Source: JALORV01 sp963780715
GTDB taxonomy: Bacteria > Pseudomonadota > Gammaproteobacteria > Burkholderiales > Burkholderiaceae_F
Direction of reading: 5' to 3'
Length of the DNA: 64,000 nucleotides
NCBI GenBank assembly: GCA_963780715.1
Contig: CAWADK010000024.1
Location: 186,001-250,000, forward strand
Shown here one piece after another: positions 28,521-37,664 of this stretch. The translations under genes were made by a program, and so were the position numbers. The stretch's first letter is position 1. Each line of letters starts with the position of its first letter. Under the pieces are notes generated by a model that was given only the letters and a program-made list of their open reading frames with translations, had not been told where the DNA came from and searched no databases.

Positions 28521-30378
28521 ATGGACGAGTTCGAGGCGCAACTCGACGCGCTTGAGCAAGAGTTGCGTCGGAACATCGCCGCGCCTCCAGCCGATCTGCC
28601 TGCGTTTCTCGACGATTGGCTCAGGCGTCTTCGAGCCGTCCCGTTCACCGCTGCGCCAAAGCGTCGCGTAGCGCTGCTGATCGACGCGGCCAGCCAGTAC
28701 TACTTGCACGGGCAGAAGGTATTCAGCGCTGTCGAGCCGATTGCACTTGCCGTGATGTTGGCAGAGCAGCAAGCGCGAGCAGGCTCAGCTGCGTCGTGCT
28801 CTGTCCATCCAGGGGCTGGTCCTCACGGCGACTCGCAACACGCCGGATGCACTGCGAAGCCTGATGCAGGCGCTTGAGATCGCCGAGGGGATGGATGACC
28901 GACAGGAATCGCAGCCGCCTGGATCAACATTGCCGTCACGTTTTTTGACGCGACTCTTTACACTGATGCTCGAGTCTGCTTCGAGCGAGCCGACGCGGTG
29001 GCCAAAGATGATTGCGGATCGAGGGCCAAGATCACTACTGCAGGTCCGGCTCTGCATGGTGCTGCGCTTTGCGGCTTGTACCTGCATGAGTATTTGCAGG
29101 GCATCGAAGCCTGGAAGCAGGCCTTGAACTCTTCGCGAGCCGAAGGACCGGGAACAGGAGCAGGTACGGGCACTCGTCGAGGCAACGTACGCCCAGTTGC
29201 TGCTGGCGCTCAATCGGATCGATGAGGCTGTTGATCATGCTGCAGTCGCTCGCGACATGGCAGTCTCGTTCCGGCGCTGCTCGCGCCAAGATTTCCGCCG
29301 CAACAGTCAGTGGCCTGGTCGAGGTCTATCAAGGGCAACGTCGACGTCGGCATCTCGCGAATCGTAGCCATGCGCGATCAGTCGAAGATCCTTGCCGGCG
29401 TCGTATCAGGAGGCTCTGCGCGCGTCGGTCAGCGCCTATGAGAAGGCTGGCCAGCCGGATCGGGCGCTGTCGATGAATCGCGAACTGATGATGCATGTGC
29501 GAAATCTCCACCGCGAGGCAATCATGCAGCAGCAGCAGCAGCATCTTCAGCGCTCGGGCTACCAGACTCCGACACGGCCAGCCTTCGGCTCATTGAAGAC
29601 AAGGACGAAGCTCTTCAAGCAGAAGCTCGAAGACGCCGCCGCCAAGCAGGGCGAATTCCTCGAGCACATGGCGCTGACTGTCGAACTGCGTGAGGAGGAC
29701 AGCGGCGAGCACGCGTTCCGCGTGGCCATGTGGGCGCACTTGCTGGCGCTTGAGCACGGCATCGACCCGGAGGAAGCCCAGCGAATCGAGCTCGCCGCCC
29801 GGCTGCACGACATTGGCAAGGTCGTCATTCCCGATTCGGTGATCCGCAAGCGAACGGCGCTCTCGCAGGGCGAAAGGTCATTGATCGAGACGCACGCCGC
29901 CACCGGCGCCGACTTTCTGGTGCGCTCTAAGCTGCCCTACGCGGCGCTCGCCGAGGAAATCGCGCGCTACCACCACGAAGCGTGGTCGGGCGAGGGTTAT
30001 CCGGACGGCATTTCGGGTGACGCGATCCCGCTGCCGGCGCGGATAGTGGGATTGTGCGATGCCTTCGACTCGCTGGTGCACAACCGGCCGTGGCGGCCGG
30101 GCTGGCGCATCGAGGAGGCACTCGGCCACCTCGTGCGCGAAAGCGGGCGGCAGTTCGATCCCAAGCTCGTCGAGCAGTTCATCCCGATCGTGCGCCGCAC
30201 CTATGCGATGCACGAGGACGTCGACGCCTACCTCGCCCGCTCGGCGCAGCAGACGCCGCTGTGGACGATGCGCCGCTCGCTGGTCGAGCGCCTGATGCGG
30301 CCCGCGCCGGGCGAGCAGGCCAACGAGCAGCTGCGCCAGCAGCAGTTGGGTCGCCTCAAGCCCTCCGCCAAGCAGTAG
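28521..30378 (+). CDS. TPR-like / HD-GYP phosphodiesterase protein (six frame breaks)
   Basis: The intact 3' part (29392-30378) carries an HD-GYP domain: LHDIGKVVIPDSVIRK, YHHEAWSGEGYPDGISGDA and ARIVGLCDAFDSL. This family hydrolyses cyclic di-GMP. The 5' part begins MDEFEAQLDALEQELRR at 28521 and can be followed through helical-repeat sequence (QGLVLTATRNTPDALRSLMQ, AVTFFDATLYTDARVCFERA, ATYAQLLLALNRIDEAVDHA, VEVYQGNVDVGISRIVAM) only by changing frame near 28773, 28903, 29136, 29269, 29336 and 29393. The repaired protein would have about 617 residues. No nonsense codon was noticed in the reconstructed frame. Confidence 0.8.
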
Positions 30379-30522
30379 CCGGACGGCGCTCCGCGCCGCA
30401 GCGGGCACGTCCGGTTGGACCTGCCGCAAGGTCGCGCTAACCTTCGCGCCGCGGTTCGTGCGGCCTGCATCAGCCGCGCAGCCGACCTGAACGCGGCGCC
30501 TTCCAACTGAATCGGGGAATCC

Positions 30523-30999
30523 ATGAAGAAACTTCTGTGTGCGCTGGGCTGTGTCCTGGCGCTGACGACCGGCGGACCTGTCGCGGCGCAGGACAAGGCG
30601 GCTGGGCAACTGACGTCGGCCGAGTGGCTGGCGAGGATCCAGGCCGACAAGAAGGGCATCGTCGCCAAGTCGATGGACCTGACGCCCGACGAGGCGAAGA
30701 AGTTCTGGCCGCTGTACGAGCAGTTCCAGCGGGAACTGGCGGTGCCGCAGGGGAGCCTGAACCGCGCGGTGCTGGATTACATCGCGGCTGAAGGCACGCT
30801 GACCGACGCCAACGCGAAGCGCATCACGGAACAGATGCTGGTCGCGGTGCGCGACGAGGCCCGGCTGCACGACAAGCACTATCGGCAGCTGATCAAGGTG
30901 CTGCCGGCCCGCAAGGCCACGCGCTACATACAGATCGAGAACAAGATGCAGGCCGTGGTCCGCTACGAGTCGGCAAAGACGTTCCCGCTCGCGCAATAG
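30523..30999 (+). CDS. Periplasmic Spy/CpxP-like helical protein
   Basis: A 158-residue protein with a signal peptide (KKLLCALGCVLALTTGGPVAAQ) and an all-helical mature part. MDLTPDEAKKFWPLYEQFQ and ARKATRYIQIENKMQAVVRY resemble Spy-like periplasmic proteins that are often vaguely annotated as transcriptional regulators. A chaperone-like role is an inference. Its 3' end overlaps the 3' end of the queC frame on the other strand. Confidence 0.7.
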   Translation: MKKLLCALGCVLALTTGGPVAAQDKAAGQLTSAEWLARIQADKKGIVAKSMDLTPDEAKKFWPLYEQFQRELAVPQGSLNRAVLDYIAAEGTLTDANAKRITEQMLVAVRDEARLHDKHYRQLIKVLPARKATRYIQIENKMQAVVRYESAKTFPLAQ

Positions 31000-31729
31000 G
31001 GCCCGTCGACAACGACTTCGTCAGCGCGGTCGTGCCGGCGGACCGCCACTGACCCCACCCGGCGGCGCGCAGTTCGCACGCCGGGCACGTACCGCAGCCC
31101 ACGCCCCAGTCGTGGTGCGTGGCCCGGTCGCCCAGGTAACAGGTGTGAGTCTCGGTACGGATCAGGTCAACAAGGGCGGGCCCGCCGAGGTCGAGCGCGA
31201 GCTGCCACGTCTGCGCCTTGCTGAGCCACATCAGCGGGGTCTCGACGATGAAACGCTGGTCCATGCCGAGTGACAGCGCAATCTGCATCGCCTTCAGCGT
31301 GTCATCGCGGCAGTCCGGGTAGCCGGAGTAGTCGGTCTCGCACATGCCGCCGACCAGCACCGGAATGTCGCGCCGGTACGCGATAGCGGCGGCATAGGTG
31401 AAGAAGAGCAGATTGCGGCCGGGTACGAAGGTGTTCGGCAGCCCCTTGGAACTCATGCGGATCTCGGCGGCTTGCGTCAGCGACGTATCGGAGAGCTGCG
31501 CCAGTTCCCGCATCGGGACGAAGTGATCGGCGCCGAGCCGCTCGCGCCAGGCCGGGAAGCGCTCGCGCAGCGCGGCGAGCACGATCGGACGCACCGTGAG
31601 TTCGATCGCGTGGCGTTGCCCGTAGTCGAAGCCGACGGTCTCGACCGTGCGATAGCGATCGAGCGCCCACGCCAGGCAGGTCGTCGAATCCTGCCCGCCG
31701 GAAAACAGAACCAGTGCGCGGTCGTGCAT
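30893..31729 (-). CDS. queC: 7-cyano-7-deazaguanine synthase QueC
   Basis: Converts carboxy-deazaguanine to preQ0 with ATP and ammonia, for queuosine tRNA modification. The PP-loop is LFSGGQDSTTCLAW, and the zinc site is CYLGDRATHHDWGVGCGTC with CPAC next. Family sequence ends at about residue 226 (ACELRAAGW). The remaining 50 residues are unlike QueC and run antisense to the preceding gene for 107 bases. Dropping one G from the GGGG run near 31050-31055 would give a stop at 31021, the expected place. Otherwise the gene is intact. Confidence 0.93.
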   Translation of the reverse strand: MHDRALVLFSGGQDSTTCLAWALDRYRTVETVGFDYGQRHAIELTVRPIVLAALRERFPAWRERLGADHFVPMRELAQLSDTSLTQAAEIRMSSKGLPNTFVPGRNLLFFTYAAAIAYRRDIPVLVGGMCETDYSGYPDCRDDTLKAMQIALSLGMDQRFIVETPLMWLSKAQTWQLALDLGGPALVDLIRTETHTCYLGDRATHHDWGVGCGTCPACELRAAGWGQWRSAGTTALTKSLSTGPIARAGTSLPTRSGPRPASCSRSVCSAWPCGPAAP

Positions 31730-31758
31730 GGTGCAAGTCTAGTGGGCATACTTCGGGG

Positions 31759-32898
31759 ATGAGTTCACGCACGATTCCCGCCGTCTACATGCGCGGCGGG
31801 ACCAGCAAGGGCCTGATGTTCAAGGCCACCGACCTGCCGGCGGACCAGGCGCGCTGGGACGCGATCTTCTGCGCGGCGATGGGCTCGCCCGATCCGAACG
31901 GGCGGCAGCTCAACGGCATGGGCGGCGGCATTTCTTCGGTGTCGAAGGTCTGCGTCATCGGGCGACCCTCCCGCGCCGATGCCGACATCGACTACACCTT
32001 CGCACAGGTGCCGATCAAGGACGTGCGCGTCGACATGAACGGCAACTGCGGCAACATGAGTTCCGCCGTCGGGCCGTTTGCCGTCGACGAGCGCATCGTG
32101 TTCGCGGCCGACGGCCCCGTGACGCTGCGCATCCACAACACCAACACGCGCAAGATCATCCACTCGACCTTCGAGGTGCGCGATGGCCGCGCCGTGGAGT
32201 CAGGCTCGCTCGCGATTCCCGGCGTCGCCGGCACCGGCGCGCCGATCCGGCTCGACTTTCTCGAACCCGGCGGAGCCATCACCGGCAAGCTCCTGCCGAC
32301 GGGCCAGGTCGAGCAGGAACTCGACGTACCCGGCGTCGGCCGCATCGACGTCTCGATGGTCGACGCCGCCAACGCCTGCGTGTTTGTCCGCGCCGAAAGC
32401 CTGGGACTCACCGGGTCCGAATTGCCGGAACAGCTCGAGCACGACGTCCGGCTGATGGAAGCACTGTTGGCGATCCGCACCTATGCGTCGGTGGCGATGG
32501 GCATCGCGCCCGACCCCGCCGCCGCGCGCGCGAAGATCACGACGCCATCGATCGGCATCGTCTCGGCGCCCAGGTCCTGGCGCACGCTCGACGGTACCGA
32601 GCTGGCGGCGGACGGCGCCGACCTCGCCGTGCGCATGATTTCCAGCAACCAGGCGCATCGCGCGCTGCCGCTGACGGCCTCGGTGTGCGTCGCGGTGGCG
32701 GCCAGCCTGCCGGACTCGCTGGTGCACAAGGTGGCGCGGGTGCCGCCAGTGGGGCCGATCCGGCTCGGCATGCCATCAGGCGTGCTGAACGTCGCCGCCG
32801 AAGTGCGCCGGGACGGCGACGGCTGGTACGCGCAGTGCGGCAGCTTCTATCGCACCGCGCGGCGACTGTTCGAAGGCCGCGTCTACCTGCCGAGCTAG
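31759..32898 (+). CDS. PrpF-family isomerase
   Basis: A 379-residue protein of the PrpF / 4-oxalomesaconate tautomerase family (diaminopimelate-epimerase fold). It begins AVYMRGGTSKGLMFKATDLP and contains GNCGNMSSAVGPFAVDE and NTNTRKIIHSTFEV. Members isomerise 2-methylaconitate, oxalomesaconate or related unsaturated tricarboxylates; without prpC or lig/gal genes nearby the substrate cannot be chosen. The ATG at 31759 is divergent from queC with 29 bases between starts. Confidence 0.88.
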   Translation: MSSRTIPAVYMRGGTSKGLMFKATDLPADQARWDAIFCAAMGSPDPNGRQLNGMGGGISSVSKVCVIGRPSRADADIDYTFAQVPIKDVRVDMNGNCGNMSSAVGPFAVDERIVFAADGPVTLRIHNTNTRKIIHSTFEVRDGRAVESGSLAIPGVAGTGAPIRLDFLEPGGAITGKLLPTGQVEQELDVPGVGRIDVSMVDAANACVFVRAESLGLTGSELPEQLEHDVRLMEALLAIRTYASVAMGIAPDPAAARAKITTPSIGIVSAPRSWRTLDGTELAADGADLAVRMISSNQAHRALPLTASVCVAVAASLPDSLVHKVARVPPVGPIRLGMPSGVLNVAAEVRRDGDGWYAQCGSFYRTARRLFEGRVYLPS

Positions 32899-32917
32899 TC
32901 AGGTCCAGGCCGGAGGA

Positions 32918-33403
32918 TCAGCCGAGCCGGCCGGCCTCCACAAGGGCGCGGATGCGTACGACGGTATCGAGGTCCGTGCCTTCATACGCCTGCTGCCGCA
33001 GTGCGACCGTCATCTCGTCGAGCCCACCTTCCCCGAGCACCTCGCTCTCGGCTTCGTAGACGAAACGCAGGAACAGCGCCTCCGGTGACGGCTCCTCGAT
33101 CGTGATCGACATGCGGCTCGCGGGCCACGAGGCGCCGGCCGCGGTCCGGATCTCGGTGCGGTGCTCCGGCATCAGGCGCACGCGGTCGCGCACCTTGAAG
33201 CTGCCGTAGTCGAGCGTACGTTCGAGTTCGATGACACCGCTCAGTTCGCGCCGTGCGTCGATCGTCGCGCCTTCCAGCCCGACGATGAATTGCGCCGGAT
33301 CCTCGGCCCGCAGCACCAGGCCGCGCCACAGCTGCGCACGCGAGACTTCCGTCAGCAACGGCATCAGCGGATCGTTGATCTGGACCAGGTGCTCGAAGCG
33401 CAT
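32918..33403 (-). CDS. AtaL-like (DUF1857) SRPBCC-fold protein
   Basis: A 161-residue protein beginning MRFEHLVQINDPLMPLLTEV and continuing SRAQLWRGLVLRAEDPAQF, the pattern of the DUF1857/AtaL family, which has a START/SRPBCC-like fold that may bind hydrophobic ligands. The biochemical role is unknown. It is seven bases downstream of the nitroreductase and probably cotranscribed with it. Confidence 0.75.
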   Translation of the reverse strand: MRFEHLVQINDPLMPLLTEVSRAQLWRGLVLRAEDPAQFIVGLEGATIDARRELSGVIELERTLDYGSFKVRDRVRLMPEHRTEIRTAAGASWPASRMSITIEEPSPEALFLRFVYEAESEVLGEGGLDEMTVALRQQAYEGTDLDTVVRIRALVEAGRLG

Positions 33404-33409
33404 CGACGA

Positions 33410-34192
33410 TCAGGGGATGAAACCCTGCTGCGCGAGCAGGGCGTGGATCTCGGCCGACTTCGGCGCGAAGTAGTCCGGGTCGTACTTGATCTTCGACGTA
33501 TAGAACTGCGCCAGCGACGTGATGCCGGCCGCCTCGATTTCCGCCTTGAGTTCCGGCATCGACATGTAGCGCTGCCAGCCGCGGACTTCACGCTCGGCGT
33601 AGGTCGCGTCGATCTCGTCCGGCGCCGGCCGATGGTAGGTCTCGTCGTGCAGCAGCGCGGCGACCGGCAGGCGGTCGCGCTTGGCGGGGTCTTCGGCGGG
33701 ATGACCGACGACGATCGACGTCACCGGCACGACGGTTTCGGGCAACTGCAGGAACTCGACCAGCTCGGGCAGGCAGTACAGCGTCGTGCCCATGTAGCAG
33801 ATGCCGAGTCCGCGGGCCTCGAAACCGAGGCACACGTTCTGCGCGACGATCATCGCGTCGTACGCGGCGACGTGATAGCCGAGCAGGTTCGCGAAGTTGT
33901 CACGCGCACCGCGCTGCCGCAGCCACTCGCGGGTGCGGAACCAGTCGGCACAGAAAGTCATGACCAGCGGCGCCTCGAGCACCATCGGCTGTTCCAGGTG
34001 CAGTTCGTACAGGCGGCGCTTGCGCTCGGGGTCGCGCGTCAGCACGATCGAGACGCTGTTCAGGTTCCCGGACGAGGAACCGCCGGCGACCGCGTCGGCG
34101 CAGACTTCCTCGATCAGGGCCGGGTCGAGCGGCGTCGGCTGGTAGCGGCGGATCGAGCGGTGCGAGCGCAGCAGGTTCGGCAGATCGTTCAT
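33410..34192 (-). CDS. Nitroreductase-family protein
   Basis: FMN-dependent nitroreductase-like protein, 260 residues. The N-terminal RSHRSIRRYQPTPLDPALIE binds FMN, AYDAMIVAQNVCLGFEARGL follows, and PETVVPVTSIVVGHPAEDP is the C-terminal family motif. This is the NfsA/FRP type by length. Substrates could be quinones or nitroaromatics. It is divergent from the gene at 34271 across 78 bases. Confidence 0.85.
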   Translation of the reverse strand: MNDLPNLLRSHRSIRRYQPTPLDPALIEEVCADAVAGGSSSGNLNSVSIVLTRDPERKRRLYELHLEQPMVLEAPLVMTFCADWFRTREWLRQRGARDNFANLLGYHVAAYDAMIVAQNVCLGFEARGLGICYMGTTLYCLPELVEFLQLPETVVPVTSIVVGHPAEDPAKRDRLPVAALLHDETYHRPAPDEIDATYAEREVRGWQRYMSMPELKAEIEAAGITSLAQFYTSKIKYDPDYFAPKSAEIHALLAQQGFIP

Positions 34193-34270
34193 CGGCAGGC
34201 GATCGGGTGGTTAACCCCATTGTCTCCGAAGCCGCGTTTGCAGTGCATCGGAACCAACTAGGAGCCCCCG

Positions 34271-35065
34271 ATGCTGACCCGCTGGATCGCAGCCGCCGCG
34301 CTGCTTTGCCTCTCGCTGCCCACGTACGCCCTCGGCTCGCTGGTCGATGTGCAGGTGATCGACCGTGCCTCCGGGGAAACCCTGCCGATGTACTGGCACA
34401 ACGGCCGCTGGTGGGTCCCCGGCAAGCCGGGCGCGCGCTACGCCGTCGCGCTGGCCAACCGCACGGGCGCACGGACGCTGGCCGTCGTTTCGGTCGACGG
34501 CGTGAACGTCGTCAGCGGCGAATCGGCGGCGCCCGATCAGACCGGCTACGTGCTGAGCCGTGGCCAGTTTGCGCAGATCAACGGCTGGCGCAAGGACATG
34601 ACGCGCGTCGCGGCCTTCGAGTTCACCGCGCTCGAGCAGTCCTATGCGGCGCGCACCGGGCGGCCGGACAACGTCGGCGTCATCGGCGTGGCGGTGTTCC
34701 GCGAGCGCCCACGGCCGTCGACCCCGCCGCCCGCTGTCCTGCGGCAGGAATCCTCGCGCGATGCCGGCGCCGCACCGGCGCCGGCGGCCGAGGCGAACGC
34801 GGGAACATCGGATGCGGCACGCAGCCGCGCGGACGAGTCACAGTCCAAGGAGCAACGCCTCGGCACGGGGCACGGTCGAAACGAGCGCTCGCCGACCTCG
34901 TACACCGACTTTGAGCGCGCCCAGTCCACGCCTGACGAAATGATCGCGATCCATTACGACAGTCGCGACAATCTGCTTGCGATGGGCGTGATTCCGCGCC
35001 CGCGTCCGATGCCGAATCCGTTCCCGGCGACGGCCGGGTTCGTTCCTGATCCGCCGCGACCCTGA
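34271..35065 (+). CDS. Exported protein of unknown function
   Basis: A 264-residue protein with a signal peptide (WIAAAALLCLSLPTYALG). An N-terminal domain (to about residue 150) looks globular: RWWVPGKPGARYAVALANRT and GWRKDMTRVAAFEF. A low-complexity Ala/Pro/Ser middle and a proline-rich end (PRPRPMPNPFPATAG) follow. No family recognised. It lies 89 bases upstream of the ECF sigma gene. Confidence 0.7.
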   Translation: MLTRWIAAAALLCLSLPTYALGSLVDVQVIDRASGETLPMYWHNGRWWVPGKPGARYAVALANRTGARTLAVVSVDGVNVVSGESAAPDQTGYVLSRGQFAQINGWRKDMTRVAAFEFTALEQSYAARTGRPDNVGVIGVAVFRERPRPSTPPPAVLRQESSRDAGAAPAPAAEANAGTSDAARSRADESQSKEQRLGTGHGRNERSPTSYTDFERAQSTPDEMIAIHYDSRDNLLAMGVIPRPRPMPNPFPATAGFVPDPPRP

Positions 35066-35154
35066 CAAGAGCGGTCGTCGCCGACGCCGACGTGCCGATT
35101 CGTGGCGCTGTAAGGTCGATCGGCCCGCAGAGGTTGCGGGCACAATCGCCCGCG

Positions 35155-35724
35155 ATGAACGCAGGGCAGACCGACGAGGAACTGCTCGCCGCCTATGCGG
35201 CGGGCGACGCGCGTGCGTTCGGCGAGCTCTATGAGCGGCACGAGCGGCCGGTCTTCCGCTACTTTCTGCGCCAGGGTGCGGCAGCGACGCTGGCGGAAGA
35301 TCTGCTGCAGGAGACATGGATGGCGGTCATACGCAATGCCGAGCGCTTCGAGCCGCGGGCGAAGTTCACAACCTGGCTCTATACCGTGGCGCGCAGCAAG
35401 ATGATCGACCACTGGCGCGGCAAGGACGACGCGATCAGCCTCGATGACGCCGCCAACGACCCGGACGACGCTCCGCTCGACGTGGCGGGCAGCGAGGCCG
35501 ACCGGCCCGATGTGCGCGCGGTGTCGCGCGCGCAGGCGCGAGCCTTCGTCGAGGCGGTCGAGGCACTCCCGGCCGCACAGCGTGAAGCGTTCCTGCTGCA
35601 GGCCGAGGGCGGCCTGTCGCTCGAGGAGATCGCGGTCGTGACGGAATCAGGACACGAAACGGTCAAGAGCCGGCTGCGCTATGCAATGACGAAACTGCGG
35701 AGCGCCATGGAGGATTGGCAATGA
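35155..35724 (+). CDS. ECF-type RNA polymerase sigma factor
   Basis: A 189-residue sigma-70-family ECF factor. Region 2 reads EDLLQETWMAVIRNAERFEP with KFTTWLYTVARSKMIDHWRG, and region 4 reads ALPAAQREAFLLQAEGGLSLEEI with the recognition helix near SGHETVKSRLRYAM. The ATG at 35155 lies at the N-terminus expected for the family. The following gene encodes a membrane protein that is probably its anti-sigma factor, so the pair would respond to an envelope signal. Confidence 0.9.
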   Translation: MNAGQTDEELLAAYAAGDARAFGELYERHERPVFRYFLRQGAAATLAEDLLQETWMAVIRNAERFEPRAKFTTWLYTVARSKMIDHWRGKDDAISLDDAANDPDDAPLDVAGSEADRPDVRAVSRAQARAFVEAVEALPAAQREAFLLQAEGGLSLEEIAVVTESGHETVKSRLRYAMTKLRSAMEDWQ

Positions 35725-35868
35725 GCGCCAAACGGCCGCTCCGAAGGAGCTCGGCCTTGCAGGCCGCGCTCGCGCGGGAAGGCGCTTGCCCGCTGGTCGG
35801 CGCACGGCATGCCGTGTGTCCTGCTCGCGCCCCCTCGGGTAACCGGTGCTTGGCGATTGGGGGCCTAA
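35725..35868. other. Spacer between sigma and anti-sigma genes
   Basis: These 144 bases separate genes that usually overlap. The frame starting at the ATGA of the sigma stop is open for about 50 codons and ends at the anti-sigma GTG, but its product shows no family features. GGCCGC/CGGCC-type inverted pieces suggest an inserted repeat. No promoter is evident. Confidence 0.35.
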
Positions 35869-36813
35869 GTGAGTAGCGACGGCACGGACCGGAGCGTGCA
35901 CGGCTATCGCGCGGCGACCGATGTACTCGACGAGCGTCCGTCGGCGGCCACACGCGCCGCGATCCTTGCCGCCGCCGCGCGCCAGGTGCATGCGGCCCCA
36001 CGCGACGCGCGCGAACCGATCGCTGCGCCGCGCATAACGCCGCGGAAGCGCTGGCCCTATGCGGCCGCTGCCGCGGTCCTGCTGTCTTCGCTGGCCGTCA
36101 TGATGGCAACGCGGACCGAGCGCGAGATGCCGACGTTCACGGCACCGGTCGAGCGCACGGCCGAGAGCGCGGCTCCGTCCAAGCCAGTGCCGTCATCGGA
36201 ACTGCCTGCGCCCGCTGCGGCATCTGTCGCGTCGCCGGAGGTCGCGTCCAAGCCAGCGACTGTTTCGGCGCGGGCCGAGAAACAGGCGAAGGCAGATTCG
36301 TCGCGCGCGGGCGCCGCGGTCTCATCGGGCGAGGCGAAGGTCGCGCGGCCGGCCGAAGCGCCACGCGCGAAGGAGGAAGTCGCAGTTCTGCGGGACACGC
36401 CGGCACCCGCTGCTGCTCCGGTACCCGCCGCAGCGCCGCCTCCGCCGGCGACTGGAGATGCGGCGCCGGCCGCGATGCCGGCGCAGTTGGCGAAGCGGCA
36501 GGCGGCACCAGCCGGCGAAGCAACCGAACGCCGTCGCAACGAGAGCGCCGACCTGGCGAGCGCGGAGCGTTCGACCCTGCAGCAGGCGCCGGCAGCGCCG
36601 CCCGCGGCCGGTCTCGGTGCCGCCACGGGTACGGTGCGCACCGACGCCGACGCATCAAGAGCGACCTCGGCGAGCGAGTGGCTGGAGAGGATCATCAAGT
36701 TGCGCCGCGCGGGCCGTCACGACGAAGCCGACGTCGAACTGAAGCGCTTCCGTGAGAGCTATCCGCAGGTCACGGTCCCGGCCGAGGCGTTGCCGGCGAC
36801 CGGGACGCGCTGA
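35869..36813 (+). CDS. Probable anti-sigma factor, single-pass membrane protein
   Basis: A 314-residue protein with a cytoplasmic N-terminal segment (about 60 residues), one membrane helix (WPYAAAAAVLLSSLAVMMA) and a long Ala/Pro/Glu-rich periplasmic part. A short conserved-looking helical end follows (SEWLERIIKLRRAGRHDEAD and ELKRFRESYP). Its place after the ECF gene and its topology point to an anti-sigma role. The N-terminus does not show a clear zinc-binding HxxxCxxC motif, so this is context-based. The start is GTG at 35869. Confidence 0.6.
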   Translation: MSSDGTDRSVHGYRAATDVLDERPSAATRAAILAAAARQVHAAPRDAREPIAAPRITPRKRWPYAAAAAVLLSSLAVMMATRTEREMPTFTAPVERTAESAAPSKPVPSSELPAPAAASVASPEVASKPATVSARAEKQAKADSSRAGAAVSSGEAKVARPAEAPRAKEEVAVLRDTPAPAAAPVPAAAPPPPATGDAAPAAMPAQLAKRQAAPAGEATERRRNESADLASAERSTLQQAPAAPPAAGLGAATGTVRTDADASRATSASEWLERIIKLRRAGRHDEADVELKRFRESYPQVTVPAEALPATGTR

Positions 36814-36827
36814 CATTGAAGGCTCCA

Positions 36828-37208
36828 ATGGGTGAACCTTCGACAGATGTTGTGCTGCTGGACTCGGTCACCGAGGTCACGCCGGACCATGCGGGCAGAA
36901 TTGTCGTGACCGGTTCGCACGGCGGAGTGTCGGCCGCGCACTACGCCCGCGCGGTCGCGGCACGGCTGTACGTCTTCAACGATGCCGGTGTCGGCAAGGA
37001 CGAGGCCGGCATCGCCGCGCTCACGTCGCTTCAGGCCCAGGGAATCGCCGCCGTCACCGTGTCGCACGTGAGCGCACGCATCGGCGAAGCGCGCGACGCG
37101 TGGGACTGTGGCGTCATCTCGCATGTCAACGAACGAGCGGCTCGCCTCGGGCTGCGGCCCGGCGTTGCGTTGAAACCCGCTGTGGCTGCGCTGCCAGACG
37201 CGGACTAG
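36828..37208 (+). CDS. Conserved protein of unknown function
   Basis: A 126-residue alpha/beta protein without signal or membrane segment. RIVVTGSHGGVSAAHYARAV and YVFNDAGVGKDEAGIAAL look like two strand-loop-helix units, then VSHVSARIGEARDAWDCGVI. The ATG at 36828 is used; an in-frame TTG lies 12 bases earlier. I do not recognise the family. It starts 14 bases after the anti-sigma gene. Confidence 0.6.
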   Translation: MGEPSTDVVLLDSVTEVTPDHAGRIVVTGSHGGVSAAHYARAVAARLYVFNDAGVGKDEAGIAALTSLQAQGIAAVTVSHVSARIGEARDAWDCGVISHVNERAARLGLRPGVALKPAVAALPDAD

Positions 37209-37227
37209 CGTCGGCTGCCGCAGACTG

Positions 37228-37257
37228 GGGACGCCGTCTGGCCTCAGACGGCGTCCC
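37228..37257. terminator. Convergent hairpin terminator at 37.2 kb
   Basis: Perfect 13-base arms (GGGACGCCGTCTG and its complement) surround GCCT, lying between two convergent genes. The stop codon of the DUF302 gene falls across the loop and the start of the right arm. No strong T-tract is seen on either side. Confidence 0.6.
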
Positions 37258-37642
37258 TCACACGTTGCAGCTTCGCGCGGACCTCTCCTGCCACGGCAAC
37301 GAGTGCGGGATTGCCCGACAGCTGTCCCATCATCGCCGGGTCCATGAACTCGACCTGGATCGCGCCATCGTCGGACTCGCGTACGACGACATTGCAGGGC
37401 AGCAGCAGCCCGACCGTCGGCTCGGCCTCGAGCGCGCGGCGCGCGAGCGGCGGATTACAGGCGCCGAGGATGCGGTACGGACGTACATCGATGTCGAGCT
37501 TCTTCTTCATCGTGGCCTGTACGTCGATCTCGGTCAGCACGCCGAAGCCTTCCCGGGCAAGTTCCGCCGTCACCTTCTGCAACGCGGCGTCAAAGCCGAG
37601 TGCCACCGTCTTGCCGAACCCATAGGCATTTTTCATCTTCAT
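37244..37642 (-). CDS. DUF302-domain protein
   Basis: A 132-residue protein with the DUF302 pattern: GFDAALQKVTAELAREGFGV, LTEIDVQATMKKKLDID, YRILGACNPPLARRALE and GLLLPCNVVVRES. The domain is widespread, of unknown role and lacks catalytic residues. The ATG at 37642 marks the conserved start. It is downstream of the exonuclease fusion gene by 22 bases. Confidence 0.85.
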   Translation of the reverse strand: MKMKNAYGFGKTVALGFDAALQKVTAELAREGFGVLTEIDVQATMKKKLDIDVRPYRILGACNPPLARRALEAEPTVGLLLPCNVVVRESDDGAIQVEFMDPAMMGQLSGNPALVAVAGEVRAKLQRVRDAV

Positions 37643-37664
37643 CTCACTGCCCACTACGAAGTAA

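Noticed and set aside
28291..28671. Plus-strand open frame of 126 codons over the leader-peptide region
   Set aside because: No ribosome site or family features, and it overlaps a better-supported minus-strand gene and the 5' end of the HD-GYP gene.
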